Source of the DNA: Dipetalonema caudispina
Lineage: Eukaryota > Nematoda > Chromadorea > Rhabditida > Onchocercidae
Reading direction: 5' to 3'
DNA length: 40,119 nucleotides
Assembly (NCBI GenBank): GCA_013365325.1
Contig: JABVXV010000451.1
Location: 1 to 40,119, forward strand
In this document: positions 12,617 to 23,900 of the stretch, piece by piece
Position numbering within the stretch: the stretch's first letter is position 1
How the letters are laid out: each line of letters starts with the position of its first letter
Notes under the pieces: model-generated
Database searches by the model: none
Seen by the model: the letters and a program-made list of their open reading frames with translations, nothing else
Told to the model about the DNA's origin: nothing
Program-made: the position numbers and the translations under genes

Positions 12617-13795
12617 CTCATTGAAAAAAAAAAATAAATTATTGCAATTACTACTAAATATTCAAATGGAACAATTAAATGAAGCGATATATTTATTGAA
12701 CATTTAGTTCGAAATGAAACATTCAATGGAAGGTTTCTTTTCAAGTAATGAATAAATTGAAAGTAAGGCTAAATTGTAACATTTGCCCATTTTGAAAGGA
12801 TTAACTTTTTTAAAATTAAGTTCTAAATTGACTATGAAACCAAATCATTGGAAACATAGTTACAACATTGACTTCGGAACTTTTAATAGTTTCAGAAAAA
12901 AATTAAATCTACCCAAAAAAGAGGAAAACATTTTTAATTTTAGACGTTAATTTTCAGAATGATTCAGGAATGATATAATAATTAGCAGTCTGACAGGACG
13001 GAGAAATGAAAAAGGATAATTTGCATCCTTTAAATGTAATATCTTAGGAATCAAGCAGACCCAACATTATTAATAGTGACAGTTTTCAGTTGATTAATTC
13101 GTTTGCTGCGATGAATTTACATAGAGCTTAATAAAATCAAAAACCAGACCTGGATTTGTAGAAAAATCAACAAATGATCAGTAAAAATTTATGGTTTCAC
13201 TAGATAAAGATAAATAAATATGCACAAAACACACAAATGCTTACATAAAAAAAAAAAAATTTGTACATTAAGAATTAACTGCACCGAATAAAATAAGCGA
13301 TGCGACTAGCTACATCTTACAACGTAAGAGTTACATGACTATAGTATAAGCAATAAATGATTTATGCAATAAAAGAAAATAGAAAAAGTAAAGAAAAACC
13401 TATATTTCGATAAAAATAAGGAAAAGCATAACAAATATAGAAAAAGCAAAAACTTCACATATGATGGCAGCGCTCGGAGATCATCGCTCACCGTTATAAT
13501 CATTAGCTTATTATGACTTAATCTAACACTCACATATTTATATCATTAAAAATAAACCAAAGGCTAACCAGCGTTTGAAAACACGGCAAGAAAGAACTTT
13601 TGCTGACTTGAATTAAATGAAAATTTTCACTAAAAGAGAAAAATAACGATATACAAAAAGATATTATTCCTCAAAACCAAAATAATATGCATTTAGAGCT
13701 CTTTCTACCTTTGCATATTCAAGGGGCAAAATAACCATTGAATAAAGTAAGACATCACCGAAATCAGAGATATTAAGTAATTACATGACATTCTA
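12617..13795. other. stretch between small gene and ZDHHC24, no firm gene
   Basis: This is the transition from AT-rich flank to the more balanced gene-bearing core, visible from about 12,950. It contains a 28-codon minus-strand frame at 12,704-12,790 starting ATG GGC (middle reads ALLSIYSLLEKKPSIE) that might be a further exon of the small gene. The part nearest 13,933 probably includes the ZDHHC24 3' UTR. No RNA gene is visible. Confidence 0.5.
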
Positions 13796-13841
13796 GAAAA
13801 CTATTATTACCAAAAGAAAATCTTTGGTAATAATAGTTTTC
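13796..13841. repeat. perfect 19-bp hairpin with 8-nt loop
   Basis: The left arm at 13,796-13,814 and the right arm at 13,823-13,841 are exact reverse complements over 19 bp, separated by the 8-nt loop AGAAAATC. It lies 92 nt past the ZDHHC24 stop codon, so it would be in that gene's 3' UTR on the minus strand. A perfect 19-bp stem is well beyond the other inverted repeats seen here. It could be a structural RNA element, a tiny inverted-repeat insertion or a cruciform-forming site. Confidence 0.9.
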
Positions 13842-13932
13842 CTTCCTCAAGAAAATCTCTAGAAAAGTTAGAAAAATTACAATTTTTGAAGATTTTAAGG
13901 CTGTGCGTGAGAAAAAAATTCTTTCTGATCCA

Positions 13933-16746
13933 TTACATAGTCTTCATATCATTCAATGGCTTGGATTCACGCGTCGGATATGAAAGACCATCGGAATCAA
14001 GTGGTGAAGAAATAAACGGCATTAACAACGCTATCAACCAACGTCTACCCATAGCTTGACGCACGTTTTCCATAAATCCCAGATTATATGCATGTACATC
14101 CTAAAAAGTAATCTTCATTTAATTAACATTTTAAAATGCTGGAAGTTCGAACAAAATTAAAGAGAAGTGACGAAAAATGATTAAATAAATTTCATATTTC
14201 AACACAAAAGTAAACCCTAAAATTCAGGCAACATATCCTCAATAAGAAAATTGTATTTTCACCAAGAATAAAACAATAAAAGTTAAAAAAAAAAAAAAAA
14301 AAAAAAAAACAAAACTTGCTACAGTAAGAATATCATCTGCACTTTATCATTAATCCGAGCTTTTGCTCGCGTTTAAACATCATGAAAAAAAAAGTGAAAG
14401 AAATACTAAAAAGTGAAAGCATGACCATAAGATATTCCACACGTGTCTGCCCTCGGTAAAGGCAAAAAAGCTGAGCTATAATCAAATAACACAGAAAGAC
14501 GAATACAGTAAACGAAAAGACGAAGGTCATCACGCATAAAAACTGAGAGAAACTGATGACACGAAAGATTAATGCCAAGTGAGGCACTATCAATTCCCAC
14601 AGTTGTAATGGTGTAAAACCACCAAGTGATGTCCACATAAATGACCAATTCCACCTGAAGTATCCAATATAATTATTAATTCAACATTATAAGATATTTA
14701 ATAGCAAGCCGATGGCGCAGTAGGTAATGAAATTCTTTTCCGTCCAAAACAAGTAATCTAATCATTGTAAATCCACTGCAGACTTAAAAACACCTTATCA
14801 ACAATTTAAGACTCGAAATGACTCCTATTAAGAGATGCTTCAACTTATGAGGCATAAGAGGGTTAAAACTGATATAAGCGAACAAAATGAATAAAAATAT
14901 CTCGCCGAACGAATGGTGGGCATGTTAAATAGTTCTGTCTGCTATGTTCTGTTGTTTCAATACGAGATGAAGCTGATACCACGATAGTAAGACAGAAATA
15001 TTTCTTGATAAAATCTGAACTGTGCTTATGGGCGATAACTCGAACTAATTATGTAAATAGATATTTGAACAATGTCAGAATTTAAGTTGAATGAGGATAG
15101 TCTTACATCAAAGTAACAGAGGATATAATCCATAAACTGCAAATAGCACTAATGTAATAACGCTGATTGAAGTGTCCAATACATACAGCGACAAATGAAC
15201 AATGATGATCACGCCGAAATGCACATCTATTACAAACTGAAATATAAAAATGCATCATCTAAAAAGATCACTTATTAGAACTGGAGCAACAAAAACTTGA
15301 AGTTTTTGAAGTAAATGTTTAAACGCGCCATGATATGAAGTATGGAGCAACTTCGCTGATGATATCAGTTCTACTTCTTTCAAATCAATTTACTCGACGT
15401 ATTGAGAAAATGGATATAAGTCTCACAGTACATTTCATATCAAAAAACAGTGTGCTTATATTTTCTACTACGTTTACATGTTAGGTATTATACATAAGCT
15501 TTAGCTGCTAATGACTGAAAGTTGTATTTAAATAAAAGAGCCATTATCAACTTTATTGGAATGTTACTTACTGTAGCGTGGTTGATTATAACAAAATTAC
15601 CTGGGCAATGATGCGATCGTGGAGGCTCATTTAACTGACAGTTATAACAAAATCGATATCCTTGCTTTTGTACTGCTGGCAAATCGGAACAATTACCATT
15701 TGGTCCAACTGATATAACCTTGTACACATTAGCAAATGCATTTAACCCCAACAACATCAATATAACAACCCTTAGATTCCATCCCTGAAAAAAGTACATA
15801 GTAAAATATGGTCTAAAATTTGTTCACTGTGCTATTACTGGAAAAAAAAATTCACAGAAGTTGCATTTTACTTGCATTCCATTATTACAACATCAACCAG
15901 AAAACGCCTAACGATAAATTTACTTCAGTGTTGAAATAGACTAATGTTTTGCAAGTATAAATTCACATTCCATGTTGGACAAGATCCCAGTTAACATCTT
16001 ATCAAGTTATTTCATTTTGTTGGAACTCCTGAATATCTTACCCGACAACACAAGTTCGGTGTGAACAAAACAAATTTTTTTTTTACTTAGAAATGTAAGC
16101 CTGAATCTATATCATCAGAGAGGGTTAAATAAAGCTTGAAATAAATGTTATAAAATAAAGGGATAGTTAACATAATACCATCGACATCACTTCATACTCG
16201 ATCGGTAATATCGCGAATATTTCGAAGAGAAATCCAAACGGTAGCAATACGAACAAAATGAACATTGCAATCTGAAAGGTATTACAAATATGACTCTTTA
16301 ACAAAAAGTTTTGATATTCTAAGGGTAGTCAGAGATAAGGAAAACAGCGATCTTGGAAACTTGAAAGTTTGCTGAGGAATGGCAGAGTAATACTTTCGCC
16401 GATAACAATCAAGCGATTTCTACCGTTACTTAAAGCACTACTAAAGCAGTATAAGAGCTTAGATACAAGTGAGCTTAATTCTGGAAATCGACACACCACC
16501 GTAAATGAAGATTGTGTTTTACTACAGAGGTAGGTATATACTCGCTGTAGGAAGAAATATCATATACCATAAGGTATTGTAACTTTAATTTTTATCTGAT
16601 AGAGAAAACTGATGCAAAATGTGAAAAGGTACCCGATCCTGCGTTTCGGATGGTAGCATTTCCCTAAATCGTCCGATAAAATCTTCGAGCATATCCGTCT
16701 GATTGGAGACACCATCGAAATGGAGACGATCCCGTTTATATTGCAT
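13933..16746 (-). CDS. ZDHHC24: DHHC palmitoyltransferase, ZDHHC24 type
   Basis: A multi-pass membrane S-acyltransferase that attaches palmitate to cysteines of target proteins. Exons in order: 16,633-16,746; 16,179-16,271; 15,601-15,784; 15,107-15,236; 14,426-14,654; 13,933-14,100. Phases agree throughout and give 305 aa, close to the vertebrate family (about 284). A hydrophilic leader (1-38) precedes TM1 (about 39-61) and TM2 (about 71-92). The cysteine-rich domain has C115, C118, H128-C129, C132 and C135, then the catalytic DHHC at 140-143. Two more hydrophobic regions follow (about 155-175, 195-240). The usual TTxE motif reads TRVE (244-247), and the C-terminal pattern HAYNLGF...GRRW...PF.SSPL..DG resembles ZDHHC24. 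Start chosen at ATG 16,746, two bases after an acceptor-like CATTCAG. The donor at 14,425 (GTCATG) is weak but fits the family alignment. Confidence 0.9.
14285..14309. repeat. poly-A tract in ZDHHC24 last intron
   Basis: About 25 A on the plus strand, read as poly-T on the coding strand of ZDHHC24, inside the intron between its last two exons (14,101-14,425). Confidence 0.95.
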
Positions 16747-16756
16747 TTCTGAATGA
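16747..16756 (-). promoter_or_regulatory. candidate SL trans-splice acceptor before ZDHHC24
   Basis: On the minus strand GTCATTCAG lies two bases before the ATG at 16,746. This spacing is typical of nematode spliced-leader acceptors. It could instead be a cis acceptor for an upstream 5' exon. Confidence 0.45.
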
Positions 16757-17209
16757 CTACCGGTAAAATGACGGATCGGTTAGTGGTATGTCTCGATAGT
16801 TTCGTCGATCGGTATAATACCACGGAAATGAGGAAACAATCTATATGATTAGGACCAATTAATTACTGAACACTAATTTTCTATCTTCTCATCATATCCT
16901 ATACCTTTCATTCTGACAGAGCAACACCATAATGCGATATTTCCTCAGATAAGTGTAACTGTTCCGGAAATTAGATTTGGAAATGACAGAATATCGTGGA
17001 AAATGACCAAAACATGATAGAATATGAAATTTAACAAAAATAAAAGCTACAACTATGCAAAGATAAATAAAAAGGAAAAGAAAAAACTGCTACCAATTTA
17101 GTTCATCACAATAACCTTTAATCTAAATATTAATCTTAATTGGAAAAAATACTTATATCATAAATCATCGAATCAAATACCAAAAAATATATTGCCTAAA
17201 CGTTAAACT

Positions 17210-17443
17210 TCAAACTTCTTTATATCTCCGTAAAAGCTCTATCGTTGGATATCCGATAAACCGGTCCGGATAAGCATCAAGCTTACATAACATCACTTCA
17301 TCAATTAGAAATGGGAAGTAATGTTGCATTTCAATGTATCGATCGGATAGCGAATGGATGAATTTTGCAGTTGATATATAAATGCGCCAATGAGAATTTT
17401 TTGAAATCAAATGTTTGGCGGGTGAAAGGTCAAGACTGGACAT
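17210..17443 (-). CDS. unidentified 77-aa ORF
   Basis: An intact ATG-to-stop frame of 77 codons with strongly protein-like composition: it opens MSSLDLSPAKHL, then has an aromatic and acidic middle (DRYIEMQHYFPFLIDEVML) and ends with a charged helix-like tail (TIELLRRYKEV). There is an in-frame TAA about 40 bases upstream with no acceptor between, so the ATG looks like a true first codon. A strong donor-like sequence (TTAT|GTAAGC) sits inside the frame near 17,290, so a spliced form is possible. It lies 463 bp upstream of the ZDHHC24 start on the same strand, which would fit a separate gene, a leading operon member or a missed 5' exon. No signal peptide, membrane segment or known motif is seen. 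I do not recognise the family. Confidence 0.45.
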   Translation of the reverse strand: MSSLDLSPAKHLISKNSHWRIYISTAKFIHSLSDRYIEMQHYFPFLIDEVMLCKLDAYPDRFIGYPTIELLRRYKEV

Positions 17444-17824
17444 GATAGGGTAGCAAGTGAATGTTGTAGTGAGGAATTGCAGAATTTATTCTTTATAAAT
17501 TGAGAGATAGCGGGATTTTAAGCTTCACATAATGCGATATTAAGCTTCACAATGAAGCAACTATAGGAATTATTTGTATGGCTAAAGTTCACTTTACCAA
17601 TCAATCTTCCGTCTTCCTTGTATTCTTGCTTTCTTAATAATTTGTGGAATTTATATAGATTTATTTTATTTATATCTGTATGTGAAAAAGTATTTAGTAT
17701 ATGTATATTTATGTATTTTTTAAGGATTAGGTTCATATATAAGTAGCTACATGCCCTATGTCCAATAGACAGCTACATCTCGATCATATACATCGTTATG
17801 CGCTTTTGTACATGTATAGGCGTT

Positions 17825-17857
17825 TATGCGTATACATGCAGTGTATTTATACGCATA
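17825..17857. repeat. 10-bp inverted repeat in NDC80 upstream region
   Basis: TATGCGTATA at 17,825-17,834 and its exact reverse complement TATACGCATA at 17,848-17,857, with a 13-nt spacer. It lies 97 bp before the NDC80 start codon. It could be a dimeric transcription-factor site or a hairpin. Confidence 0.6.
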
Positions 17858-17943
17858 TGAGCTATCACAAATTTCATACAAATTTTTGTGTAATATTCAT
17901 TGAAATATAGCAGTAATTTCATATGATTTGAATTTGCAAATTT

Positions 17944-17953
17944 ATTTTTCCAG
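17944..17953 (+). promoter_or_regulatory. candidate SL trans-splice acceptor of NDC80
   Basis: A TTTTTCCAG acceptor directly abuts the NDC80 ATG at 17,954. A zero-length 5' UTR after the acceptor is typical for spliced-leader addition in nematodes. It also supports this start codon. Confidence 0.65.
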
Positions 17954-20900
17954 ATGTTTGGGCCTAATCGAAGATCGTTTATACCACAGGTATTTGTCTT
18001 TTTTTTTTGCGGCTAAATTATATGTTATCAAGAGAATAAAAATAATAGAGTTTCTAGGCTGCGAATATTGCTGATGCATTGTTCGCGTGAGTAGCTATAC
18101 ATCAATCACGTAAGGCGTTGTTTATTCAGCATGAGTATTGGTGAAATAGAAGAACAGAGCCGAAGAAAACTGAAAGATACACAAATTAGGAGAATAAGCG
18201 ATTCTTTAGGGTTGTTTTCTTCAGGTGAGCAATTCAGCACAACGATCATCCATCACTCATACACCTATGGGAGGGCGTAGACCATCACATACAGGATACT
18301 CCTCCCTGCGATCTTCTAAAAGGTATATATCTTGTCCATCTTACAATTCAGAAGAAAATTGTAAATGCGCTAGATTCGGATGCATTAACTTTAGGAACCG
18401 TATAGAATAACTTCAACATTTGATCTTATCCTCCAAGATTGAGCTTATTCTCAACGACAGGGTATGTTACTCATGTTTTACGTGGCCATAATTTTTGATG
18501 TAAGACATCTGCCTTTAATTAATTGCCACTAACATTGGTGCAAATGTATTTGTAATAATTGGTTGAAAAATCCAAATGAGGCAGCTCTCCAACCAAAATG
18601 CTTTTGACATACAAAACACTACTTGCTTGAACGTAAAGTAAAGTAAGGCATGCCTAACGTCTCACTAAAGGATAAGTGAAATGTAAGAACACTCCTTACA
18701 TTGTTTTTTGAATCTCACCGAAAATTTGAAATATCCTAAACTTAATTCTTTTTTCTAATAAAGTAACGAAAATTCCTTACAGCGGTGCAAGTAGTGAGCA
18801 GCGATATAGTTTGGCGATGAGTGGTGCCCCATCTACAGCATCAAAGTTTGCTTTTCGTTTAACTTTTAAATTTCGGAATGGAATATTGTAAGAACGGCAA
18901 ATAAAAGACCATGTATTAATGTTAATTTTTTACTTCCAGGCGAAGCAGCTCATTTTTCAAATCGATAGCAAATCCTGGCGTTATGAAGGATCCTCGCAAT
19001 CTCAACGATCGTCATGTTCAGCAGCAAATGCAACGCAAAGTATTGTTTGTTACCTATTTTGTCTTTTTTTTTGAAGCTTCTGTAATGTCTATCTTCAGCG
19101 TAAACTTATTCGTTATTGTATCTTTTCATTAAAGCAGCAAATAGTTATTTTAAGTGCTACCATGAAATCGTTCTGAAAACGTCATAACAGTGCACAAGTT
19201 GAATAAGTTGAGTGAAATTGTGTCCTAGATCTGGCAGGTTATGTTTCTGGAAGTTTAAGGTGCCGAGTTAATACTGCCATCTGTTGTCTAACAATTTCAC
19301 GTGATGAGAGTAGTTCAAAATCTGATAACTGACGGATTCAGCCATGTGATGTGATGATAGCTGGCATTATGAGTTTCTTTTTAAGATGTTCATCAGCAAA
19401 TTCCGGTTATGCAGTGAAAGGTGTCTTTATTAATTCAGCGATGATTTGTTTTTTAAATAAAGCTGAAGAAATTTCGAAGTTTTTTATTCCCAGGTTTTGC
19501 AATATTTGCTTGATGAAAATTATCCGCAAACTAGCGAAAAGCTTGTTAAAAGTCCGACGAAAACTGAATTTGCGCGGATGTTTGAATTCATCTTCCAACA
19601 CTTGGCTCCGGATTTTGCATTACGGAAGATTGAAGATGAGGTAAATTTAAAATTATAACAAAAATTTTATGCCGCACCCATTCTAAGCGTTTTACGTCGC
19701 ATTTTATTTGCCGAAGGGTAGTATCAAGTGATAACGACAGGTAACTTGTTGGTCATGCCATTGTAAGGTAAATTCGTAGAGGGAAAATTAACGTAGTACT
19801 GCGCTTAACTTCTAAATGGATAAATTGTATGATTTCAATGCTATAATATGCTGTATATCGGAAAAAGTTTTTTTTAGATGCCTCGTCTTTTCCGCGCCTT
19901 AGGTTATCCGGTGCAACTGAAGCCTTCTACCATGCAAACCATTGGTGCAGCGCATACCATGCCTCACCTGCTTGGAGCTATCACTTGGCTCATTGATTTG
20001 ATTCAAGTAAGTTATTCATTGTTTCGTTAGTCCTACTCGTTCGGACTAGGCTGATAAATTCAAATCAAGCATAGAGTTGCTAATATCAGAAACGGTTTGG
20101 ATTGTGTGCAACTCCTAAATTATTTCCTAATATGTGGATCTCGTATTGACTGTTGATGCAAATGCATGTTTTTCACTACGTAATGAAGTTATCAAGATTA
20201 CACTGCGCTGCATGACTGGAATTGGCAATACGACTGATTCATGTCGCATATCACAATAAATTAAAATTCATTATCGTTGTATCAGGGCGATTGTTTTTCA
20301 AACTGAAATTATCTCTAATTTTTTTTTGAATGTTTTTGTTATAATTTAGAAGTTGGATACTTTATAGATGATTGCGGAAATATCGCCACAAGATTTACTC
20401 CTCGCAAATGAAGAAGGAGATGGTCAGAGAAGATCGGTGGGTTGCTTAATATTCTTATTTGCTACTCCAATACAACTGATAGATTTCATAAATTCATAGT
20501 TCACTGTCACTTCAATTTATTGAATAATTCTCTATTCGCTTCCAGTAATATGTGGTAATTGTTCACCGTGATGGGTAATTCAGTATTAGAAATAGAAAGA
20601 ATTAAGCATATTTCAATATACTGTGATTATGTCTCATAGTATTGGAAATTTAGGAATTTTTTATTTCCGTAGGGAAAGAGAGGATATTCCGTAAAGACTT
20701 CTTTATGAAAAAAAGTAGAGTTCTTGCGATGATTTCATTTGTTCATTGATTGGGTTGAATATTTCGGTTTTACCATATAGTATTTGAAGAGCCAGGTTTT
20801 CTCACTGCCTAAATTTAAATTATTAAAATTTATTTCGGAAAAATGTAAACACCTTACGTGACAGGTAGTTTGTTTTGCGAGGCTACGAGGTTCATTTTAT

Positions 20901-23900
20901 TAATTTAGTTAGCTTACGGCTATACAGTTCGATGCTATAAGAAATACTGCAGTAATCCACTCTTGGGATTTACTATGGACAATTACAAAGATGAGAACAA
21001 TGTCCTCCTTCAACTTATTGGTAAGTCTACGAATTATCTTAACTTTGATATAATCCAGTGCTGGTAATTGCTTGTTTAATCTCTTAATTCGGAATGGATG
21101 ATTTCAGCTTACAGACATTTTTCACACTTAAAGCCGCGCTACAATCTAGTTTTAAAATGTAAAGATCCACAGGCACTTCAAGTTTTGAATATTCAAGGAT
21201 TTACATTCAAAGCCTATTTGCATGAAGTTCGAAAGTTTCATAATTTTCGGGTTGAAGCATTTTACGGTTTTCAATCTGACGAATGGAATTCGCTACATAT
21301 GAATTTCAGAAGAAAAAGAAGATATCGCGCAGCAGGAAGCTGAATTAGATGCGCAGATTGTCACATTAACAAATGAAATTGCAGAACTCTGTAAGGATAA
21401 GGCATGTCTTCATCACATTACTCTATGAGTGTTTCTATTCGGCATCTTTTATTGTCAAACCGATTGAACTGTTCCGGAAACTGCATTACATTATCCTTAC
21501 TTTTTCAGTTCGAGTTATTCTTTCAGAAATTCTGGTTTTAATGTAATTTACCAAATACCTGTTGTGGATCAAGACTGAAATTTCTGTTAATAGACTTTGG
21601 AATTTAAAATCAGACTTTGTAGATTGATTTATATATGGATTCAGTATGTTTTAGGGAGAGCTTGGTGAGCTTCAAACAAATACTAAAATATTGGAGGAGG
21701 ATTTGAAAAAGCTGCAGACATTTAGGGATGAACAACAGGAAAAACTTGATGAAGAAAAAAAGAAAAAGGTTAGTTTTTACTCCTCTCAGAAATATTCTTA
21801 TTTTCTATGTGTATTAAGGTTACAACTTTATTAGATAGTATTCAGTTGCTTGTTGTTTGAATATGCGATTATACTATAGAAAAATTTGGAAGATGAGATT
21901 CAACAGTACGGTGTAATCATTACTGCTCTTAAAGAAAAACTTTCTGCCAAAGAAAAGCAGTTAGCAGCGCAGCAAATGACTGGTGAAGAAGCAAGAGTTC
22001 TGCGCATTAGAAAAGAAGAGGTCAGTTTTCTTAACGACGCTTTTATACGAAGAGGATATGAAAACTACCCTTCAAATACATTGAAAGTTGTCGTCTGCTG
22101 CTAGTGTTCTCTATCCATGATACAATGGATATGGAAATAGACTTTCTTGGTTAAAAAGAAAAAAAAAAAAACAGTTGTTTTAATGTCAGGCAAGAACGAT
22201 TTGAGATAAATGACTTTTTTTCAATATTCGTTTGATGAAGGAAAAATTCCAGTTGAAAGCTCGAATCGAGATAGCCAATAAGGAGAGACAAAATATTGAA
22301 CTCGAAAATGATGCAATTCTTTCCCACAACTTTAAAGAAGCTTCTCAGGTTTGTTCCTTAATTTCCTTTTTTTGAGAAAGCTATTTGTATCATTTCAGAA
22401 ACGACTGTGTTGTTTGAGGACAGAATTTTGGAGGAAAAATCAATATACATTGAATTATTTATGTTTCGGTACAGTGTGGCGTAGGTTTCAGGGAAAACTT
22501 TTGATTTCTTTTTCTCAGGCTCACAGCGATAGATAGGCATTTAGCCAGTATAGACACCAAAATAGATCATTAGAAAATTTCCTCAAACTTCCTTAATATC
22601 CCTATCAGACATTTAATAAGATTCGTATCAATTTTAAAAATTTTGCTTCAAGAAAAAAATTTGCTGTTGCTCTATTTGTACGAAAGACCAAACTTTACTA
22701 CATGCATGCGAAATATTACAGTTACGTGAGCGTTATCGAGCATTTATCAGGGTCTTCGAGGATGTAAGCAGAACGGTGCATGGGACTTATGATCCTTTCT
22801 TTGCTGTGCTGGATCAACATTCTCCGAATGAGCCTCATTTTCCGGAACTTATGAAAGAAATTGAGGTACTTAGTGTTTTTATATTTCCAGCTGTGCCTAG
22901 TAACAACTCATATTTGTAATATCAAATTACTGATAATATGAATTTCGTCAAAAATAAAGCATACTAAAATAATCAGAATTTTACTTACACTTTATCTTCA
23001 TGGCTGTAATGTTAACAAAAACAAAAAACAAAGGTATTAAGTTCATTTCTATCTTCGAGCATACTGTTAAGATGTTAGTCTTCATCTTTAATATCTTTGT
23101 TTCACTCGCAGCAGTCCCTTTTAAAAGGTATTCCTTCAATATATACAAAAGAAGGAAACTAAAATGAAGTATTTGAAATTTTTTACAGGAAAAGATGGAC
23201 GGACTTAGCAATAAAATTAACGGTTGGATTAAGAATATGGAAGATGAGCTAATAACCATAAATCAGGATGTTGCTGAGCTAAGACAAAAGAAAGCACTTT
23301 CAATAGAAAATTTGAAGCATGTTCAACGACAGGTTTCAAAGATAGTATGTTTTCAGTTCATGTGTATTTAATGTATTTAAACGAAATTTGTTCAGCATAG
23401 GACCGACGTCAGGATAAATTTTTAGTCCCATGATTTTACGCTAAAGCGTGAAGATTGGGAAGACGAGCGTCAAAAACTGTCATTGGAAGTGGATGTGGCA
23501 CAGAATGAACTTGACAGCTTGCATGCTCTCCGTAATGGAAAAGTAAGAGTTTCTCATTGTTGTTTTTTTTTTTTATTTTCAATTTATACGGAAATAAAAT
23601 TCCTGCCACTGTTGATCTCTGACAGCATTTTCTTTTTTTTTTTTGGAATGTCTAAATAACAATAGATTATTTCCCGCTTAAATGACATACGTCCGTTGTA
23701 ATGTTGTAATGTACTTAAGTGGTGAAGTGAAATCAGATGATCTTAAATGCAATTATAGCTCTCTGTGCATGAACAGCTTGCGGAGACGCGAAAAGCATTA
23801 CAATCTCGACAAATCGAATGTAATGAAGCAAAGAAGAAAATTATAAATGAAGTAGCGGTAAAGTTCTCGACTTTAGTGGAACAGTGGGAACATCTGAAGG

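Larger units (their letters stand above)
17444..17953. promoter_or_regulatory. divergent intergenic region upstream of NDC80
   Basis: About 510 bp separate the 77-codon minus-strand ORF from the NDC80 start, so this is the probable shared promoter region. It holds a 10-bp inverted repeat at 17,825-17,857 and several GCG/CGC-containing ATGCG-like words (about 17,798-17,855) not seen elsewhere in the window. A 72-codon minus-strand frame at 17,518-17,736 is low-complexity and rejected. Confidence 0.5.

Noticed and set aside
13339..13533. A 64-codon minus-strand frame with a good-looking first third
   Set aside because: The rest is F/L-rich noise, there are no consistent splice partners, and it more likely lies in or beyond the ZDHHC24 3' UTR.
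14700..14775. tRNA-like words (GATGGCGCAGTAGGTAATG)
   Set aside because: There is some A-box resemblance but no B box, no acceptor stem pairing, and the site is inside a ZDHHC24 intron.
16560..16823. An 87-codon minus-strand open frame over ZDHHC24 exon 1
   Set aside because: It overlaps the proposed first exon in another frame; only the chosen frame gives a phase-consistent join to the membrane exon.
19407..19601. A 64-codon minus-strand frame
   Set aside because: Antisense shadow of the NDC80 CH-domain exon.
19351..19644. A 97-codon plus-strand frame
   Set aside because: It covers an NDC80 intron and runs out of frame over the CH-domain exon.
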